A stretch of 64,000 bases of DNA from Thermostichus lividus PCC 6715. GTDB taxonomy: Bacteria; Cyanobacteriota; Cyanobacteriia; Thermosynechococcales; Thermosynechococcaceae. Below are positions 62,830-64,000 of this stretch, one piece after another. The DNA lies in contig NZ_CP018092.1 of assembly GCF_002754935.1 (NCBI RefSeq), positions 2,108,001 to 2,172,000 on the forward strand. The letters run 5' to 3'. Under the pieces are notes generated by a model. The model did not search any database, was not told where the DNA came from, and worked only from the letters and a program-made list of their open reading frames with translations. Made by a program: the position numbers and the translations under genes. How positions within the stretch are numbered: the stretch's first letter is position 1; every line of letters starts with the position of its first letter.

Positions 62830-64000
62830 ATGTCAGTGATTCAGGAGCTTCATCGGCAATTGGTTAAAAAAGAACGCTCCGCCACTGAAATTACCCAAGC
62901 CTATCTGGAGCGGATTCAGGCATTGGAGCCAACTCTGCACAGTTTTTTGACGGTGACTGGCGATCGCGCTCTTGAGCAAGCAGCAGCCGTGGATCGGCAG
63001 ATTGCTGCCGGTGAGACGATTGGTCTTTTGAGTGGTATTCCTTTGGCCATTAAGGACAACCTCTGCACCTACGGAGTTCGTACCACCTGTGCGTCAAAAA
63101 TGCTGGCTGACTTTGTGCCGCCTTACGAATCGACGGTGACGGCAAAACTGCACCAAGCGGGAGCGGTTATGCTGGGCAAAACCAATCTGGATGAGTTTGC
63201 CATGGGGAGCTCCACGGAAAACTCTGCCTTTGGCTTGACCGCCAATCCGTGGAACGTTGAATGCGTCCCCGGTGGCTCCTCGGGAGGCTCCGCTGCTGCC
63301 GTGGCTGCTGGAGAATGTGCCGCAGCCTTGGGGTCGGATACCGGGGGATCCATTCGCCAGCCGGCATCCTTTTGTGGGGTCGTCGGTCTCAAGCCCACCT
63401 ATGGGTTGGTGTCGCGCTACGGCTTGGTGGCCTACGCCTCCTCCTTGGATCAAATTGGGCCGTTGGCACCCACGGTTACCGATGCCGCGATTTTATTGGG
63501 GGCGATCGCTGGCCACGATCCTCGCGATGCCACCAGCTTAAAGGTACCGGTTCCAGACTATACCCAAGCGCTGCGGCCAGATCTCAAAGGACTGCGGGTT
63601 GGGGTGATTCAAGAAACCGTTAGCGAGGGGCTACAGCCAGAGGTGAAAACCGCCATTGAAGCGGCGCTGCAAACCCTCAAAGAATTAGGAGCCACCCTTA
63701 AGGAACTCTCCTGTCCCCGTTTTGCCTACGGCTTGCCCACCTATTACATCATTGCGCCGTCGGAAGCCTCCGCTAACCTAGCGCGCTACGATGGCGTTAA
63801 CTTTGGCTTCCGGGTTGAGGGGGCAGCGGATTTGCTAGAGATGTACACCCAAACCCGTGCCCAAGGCTTTGGGGCAGAGGTGAAGCGGCGGATCATGATT
63901 GGCACCTACGCCCTCTCGGCAGGCTACTACGATGCGTACTACCTGCGCGCGCAAAAAGTCCGCACCCTGATCAAAGAGGATTTTGCCAACGCTTTTGAGC
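62830..64000 (+). CDS. gatA: Glutamyl-tRNA(Gln)/aspartyl-tRNA(Asn) amidotransferase subunit A, cut by window edge
   Basis: GatA releases ammonia from glutamine for the GatCAB complex that corrects misacylated Glu-tRNA(Gln). The first 390 residues are visible: [20 protein letters not shown], the catalytic Lys in [10 protein letters not shown], the amidase signature [15 protein letters not shown] with the cis-Ser, and [15 protein letters not shown] with the nucleophile Ser. ATG 62830 has AGGAAA upstream; a second ATG at 62825 is out of frame. The reading frame is open to the end of the window. Confidence 0.96.
   Translation, partial: MSVIQELHRQLVKKERSATEITQAYLERIQALEPTLHSFLTVTGDRALEQAAAVDRQIAAGETIGLLSGIPLAIKDNLCTYGVRTTCASKMLADFVPPYESTVTAKLHQAGAVMLGKTNLDEFAMGSSTENSAFGLTANPWNVECVPGGSSGGSAAAVAAGECAAALGSDTGGSIRQPASFCGVVGLKPTYGLVSRYGLVAYASSLDQIGPLAPTVTDAAILLGAIAGHDPRDATSLKVPVPDYTQALRPDLKGLRVGVIQETVSEGLQPEVKTAIEAALQTLKELGATLKELSCPRFAYGLPTYYIIAPSEASANLARYDGVNFGFRVEGAADLLEMYTQTRAQGFGAEVKRRIMIGTYALSAGYYDAYYLRAQKVRTLIKEDFANAFE

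Overview
The window is a stretch of a unicellular cyanobacterial chromosome. Evidence for this is direct: psbX, nblA, ycf66, ycf23, menA/menC, cyanobacterial-type glgA, a Mg-type hemB, an iron-uptake porin, two LpxB-like proteins and very frequent HIP1 octamers (GCGATCGC). The PsbX sequence (core TITPSLKGFFIGLL) and general gene content look closest to Thermosynechococcus-type thermophiles; that placement is inference. Both ends cut genes: a nucleotidyltransferase on the left and gatA on the right.

Layout. 1-10 kb: sugar-nucleotide enzyme (partial), hrcA, ycf23, an NSUN-type RNA methyltransferase with a frameshifted C-terminus, a Nudix hydrolase, an LpxB-like protein, NfeD, an EI24 membrane protein, rpiA and dnaG. 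10-20 kb: an Rpn-type nuclease, phosphoketolase, tatD, rpsT, a tnpB remnant, prfB with its programmed frameshift, a DUF1232 protein, hemB, an FMN reductase and a coiled-coil protein. 20-26 kb: an AT-rich decayed islet (truncated transglutaminase, J-domain/WD chimera), lpxD, nblA, tRNA-Arg(CCU), a frameshifted sugar-phosphate transferase, then 0.9 kb of IS200/IS605-type debris. 26-36 kb: ABC ATPase, TPR protein, ABC permease, minC, NTF2-like secreted protein, ycf66, psbX, phosphodiester glycosidase, radC and a large porin. 36-47 kb: proA, glgA, a degenerate serine-recombinase-like protein, menC, then a compact NAD operon pncB-nadD-nrtR-nadE followed by malic enzyme. 47-58 kb: clpC (split by a 1-nt A-tract difference), a transglutaminase-like protein, GNAT, DUF5340, menA, an RHH protein with a leader terminator, DUF2214, an exported Mn-type SOD, a TIGR03492-type LpxB-related protein and selO. 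58-64 kb: a 258-bp non-autonomous element, a copper operon (HMA chaperone, copA, 28-aa membrane peptide) behind a MerR-type operator, a PstS-like protein, a deleted tnpB element and gatA.

How parts work together. The NAD block joins nicotinate salvage (pncB), adenylylation (nadD), amidation (nadE) and a Nudix-type NAD-responsive regulator. It has its own strong promoter, with an inverted repeat between -35 and -10, inside the 3' end of menC. The copper block couples cytosolic delivery (HMA), efflux (CopA) and a possible small membrane subunit. menC and menA both serve phylloquinone synthesis.

Most unusual signals: (1) the NAD promoter/operator; (2) the MerR-type dyad and micropeptide at copA; (3) two families of non-autonomous elements with ends matching tnpB remnants, one ending 7 nt before the selO start; (4) five one-base homopolymer frameshifts, including essential clpC. 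The fifth group may be assembly error and should be checked against reads before any biological reading.
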